Of a stretch of DNA of 6,371 nt, positions 4,811 through 6,371 are shown piece by piece. Source of the stretch: Comamonadaceae bacterium (lineage in GTDB: Bacteria > Pseudomonadota > Gammaproteobacteria > Burkholderiales > Burkholderiaceae_C); contig CANCCE010000160.1 in assembly GCA_947374505.1 (NCBI GenBank), positions 1 through 6,371 of the forward strand, in the 5' to 3' direction. Both the position numbers and the translations under genes were made by a program. Each line of letters starts with the position of its first letter. Positions within the stretch are counted from its first letter, which is position 1. Under the pieces are notes generated by a model that saw only the letters and a list, made by a program, of their open reading frames with translations, did no database searches and was not told where the DNA came from.

Positions 4811-5568
4811 GATCGCACCAACTCATCCATGATGCGCTGCGCATATCGGCTCGCCACCTCTGCTACAAAAGTCGGAAAGTCGATGTGAGCTGTGTCATCG
4901 GCGCGATCCGAGATGGTGCGCATGGCCGCAAACGCCACGCCATAGTCGGCGCAGACTTGGGCCACGGCGGCACCCTCCATTTCGACTGCCAGCGCCGTAT
5001 GTCCTGCGTCTTGCAAGGCCGCTTGCAAATGCTTGGATTCGTTGGCGCTGGAGACAAAACGATCGCCGCTGGCGATCAGTCCACAATGTACTTGTGCGCC
5101 AGCCAGCAGCGGTGAAACGACCTGGTTTGAGCCGGCCAGCGCACGGCCTGCCGCCTGCGTGAGCAGGGCGGTGAGAGTCGGGTCACAGGGAAAGCGCGAG
5201 CGACCGTACAGAGGCACTTCGTAGCGCGGAAAAAGCGGCGAAGCATCGAGGTCATGCTGGATGAAGTCGTGTGCGACCACCACATCTCCGACCTTCACGC
5301 CTGGCGCCAAGCCGCCGGCCACACCAGTGAAGACAATCCGGCTGGCACCCAAGTGCCCGATCAGCACGGCGGCCGTTAACGTTGCAGACACTTTGCCAAT
5401 CCGCGACAAGCCCAGCGCGACGTGCTGGCCATGCAGGTCGCCCAGCCAGAAATCACGCCCGGCCACGGTTTGTTTTCGCGCGCCTTGGAGTTGTTCGAGC
5501 AAGCCATGTTGCTCCGCGGGAAGTGCGCTCAAGATCGCCGTCAGCGACCGGCGCGATGCAGGATTCAT
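4792..5568 (-). CDS. mtnN: 5'-methylthioadenosine/S-adenosylhomocysteine nucleosidase
   Basis: The enzyme cleaves adenine from methylthioadenosine and S-adenosylhomocysteine, clearing inhibitory by-products of polyamine and methylation reactions, with S-ribosylhomocysteine as one product. The 258-residue protein shows the purine nucleoside phosphorylase-like fold: LSALPAEQHGLL with Glu19 matching the catalytic Glu12 of E. coli, FTGVAGGLAPGVKVGDVVVA (80-99), the ribose-binding VEMEGAAVAQVC (195-206, Glu196 and Glu198), and the catalytic aspartate Asp221 in RTISDRADDTAHIDF. E. coli MtnN has 232 residues; the extra length is a short N-terminal lead plus an insert around PLFPRYEVPLYGRSRF, so a related family member with shifted substrate preference is possible. 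The ATG at 5568 overlaps the fadD stop as ATGA, indicating translational coupling; no separate Shine-Dalgarno is obvious. Confidence 0.88.
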   Translation of the reverse strand: MNPASRRSLTAILSALPAEQHGLLEQLQGARKQTVAGRDFWLGDLHGQHVALGLSRIGKVSATLTAAVLIGHLGASRIVFTGVAGGLAPGVKVGDVVVAHDFIQHDLDASPLFPRYEVPLYGRSRFPCDPTLTALLTQAAGRALAGSNQVVSPLLAGAQVHCGLIASGDRFVSSANESKHLQAALQDAGHTALAVEMEGAAVAQVCADYGVAFAAMRTISDRADDTAHIDFPTFVAEVASRYAQRIMDELVRSLPEPA

Positions 5569-6371
5569 TTTTTATCGCGCAATTCTCGGCGCAGAATTTT
5601 CCCGACCGGTGTTTTCGGAAGGTCTGTCCTGAACTCAATCACCTTGGGCAGCTTGTAGCCGGCGAGGTTGGCTTTGCAGAAATCCCGCACTTGCGATTCT
5701 GTCAACTCAGGGTTCCGCTTGACAATCACCAGCTTGACGGCTTCGCTGGTTTTTTCATCGGGCATGCCGATGCAGGCGCATTCGAGGACGCCATGCAACT
5801 GGCTCACCACGTCTTCGATCTCGTTCGGATAGACGTTGAAGCCACTGACAAGGATCATGTCTTTCTTGCGGTCGATAATTTTGAAAAATCCGTCTTTGTT
5901 GACAACACCAATGTCGCCTGTTTTGAAGTAACCGTCTGGCGTCATGGCCTTGGCCGTTTCATCCGGACGTTGCCAATAACCGGCCATGACTTGTGGACCT
6001 TTGATGGCGATCTCGCCGGGCTCACCGGTCGGCACCTGCTGGCCGTCGTCGTCGAGCAGCTTGAACCAGGTGCTGGGAATCGGCACGCCGATGGTGCCGG
6101 TGAATTGGCGGCTGGTGGCGGGGTTGCAGCTGGCCGAAGGCGAGGTTTCAGACAGCCCATAACCTTCGCATATCGGGCAGCCGGTTTTTTCGAGCCACAG
6201 TTTGGCCACAGCGCTCTGCACGGCCATGCCACCACCCAGGGACACTTTCAGGTGTGACCAATCGACTGAATTGAAGTTGGGGTGGTGGGCGAGCCCATTG
6301 AACAGCGTGTTGACGGCCGGAAAAATATGCACCTGGTGCTTGGCGAGCTCTTTGAGGACCGCCGGCAAGTC
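5565..6371 (-). CDS. fadD: Long-chain fatty acid-CoA ligase, C-terminal half (partial)
   Basis: The gene enters from the right edge; 268 C-terminal residues are visible, about half of a usual 550-residue enzyme. It activates fatty acids to acyl-CoA through an acyl-AMP intermediate, feeding beta-oxidation and lipid synthesis. Visible adenylate-forming motifs in order are EGYGLSETSP (69-78), PGEIAIKGPQVMAGYWQRP (118-136), GYFKTGDIG (147-155), then the fatty-acyl-CoA synthetase signature DRKKDMILVSGFNVYPNEI (167-185), and PKTPVGKILRREL (252-264) with the catalytic lysine 258. These agree closely with E. coli FadD, including the identical DRKKDMILVSGFNVYPNEIED core, so FadD is favoured over short-chain or aryl-CoA ligases; the N-terminal half that would settle this is missing. 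The TGA stop overlaps the mtnN ATG. Confidence 0.92.
   Translation of the reverse strand, partial: DLPAVLKELAKHQVHIFPAVNTLFNGLAHHPNFNSVDWSHLKVSLGGGMAVQSAVAKLWLEKTGCPICEGYGLSETSPSASCNPATSRQFTGTIGVPIPSTWFKLLDDDGQQVPTGEPGEIAIKGPQVMAGYWQRPDETAKAMTPDGYFKTGDIGVVNKDGFFKIIDRKKDMILVSGFNVYPNEIEDVVSQLHGVLECACIGMPDEKTSEAVKLVIVKRNPELTESQVRDFCKANLAGYKLPKVIEFRTDLPKTPVGKILRRELRDKK

Noticed and set aside
4302..4844. Long minus-strand frame opposite corA
   Set aside because: Arginine-, histidine- and glutamine-rich antisense product with no recognisable motifs; corA on the other strand has full family motifs.
5382..6257. Long plus-strand open frame opposite mtnN and fadD
   Set aside because: It is antisense to two well-recognised genes and its translation shows no family motifs; typical shadow frame in GC-rich DNA.
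1..6371. CRISPR array, insertion sequence, tRNA or rRNA
   Set aside because: No regularly spaced direct repeats, transposase motifs, terminal inverted repeats, cloverleaf or conserved rRNA segments were found on either strand.

Overview
The window looks like chromosomal DNA from a betaproteobacterium of the Burkholderiales, most likely near the Comamonadaceae. This rests on the proteins (BamE, Fur, HprK and FadD read like that group) and on the bamE<>fur divergence next to hprK-ptsN-hpf. No database search was possible, so the genus is open. Gene content is mostly conserved housekeeping. I see no mobile element, CRISPR array, rRNA or tRNA.

Left part (1-1242). The minus strand carries bamE (outer-membrane assembly lipoprotein) followed by the first 38 codons of dapB (lysine/peptidoglycan precursor synthesis), which overlaps bamE by a GTGA motif and runs off the window. 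The iron regulator fur diverges from bamE across a 103-bp gap holding a good -10 box for bamE and a short palindrome that resembles part of a Fur box.

Middle (1283-3195). The minus strand carries hpf (ribosome hibernation factor), then a clear intrinsic terminator, then ptsN (EIIA-Ntr) and hprK (HPr kinase/phosphorylase). ptsN and hprK are 19 bp apart and should form one unit of the nitrogen-related phosphotransferase system. rpoN, a frequent neighbour of hpf and ptsN in other proteobacteria, is not in the window.

The 587-bp gap 3196-3782 separates hpf from the divergent corA. It contains a likely hpf promoter, a markedly AT-rich island (about 3400-3500) and, most interestingly, a structured corA leader. 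The leader has an extended -10 box, a 12-bp-stem hairpin, an alternative helix that competes with it, a C-rich G-poor stretch, and a 21-codon upstream ORF with five proline codons ending Arg-Pro-stop just before the corA ribosome binding site. This resembles in logic the Mg2+-responsive leader-peptide control of mgtA and corA in Salmonella, but the sequence is not recognisably the same. It is the best candidate here for an undescribed regulatory element.

Right part (3783-6371). corA (Mg2+ channel, GMN motif) is on the plus strand and converges on mtnN (MTA/SAH nucleosidase). mtnN overlaps the end of an upstream fadD-type long-chain acyl-CoA synthetase by ATGA. fadD is cut by the window end.
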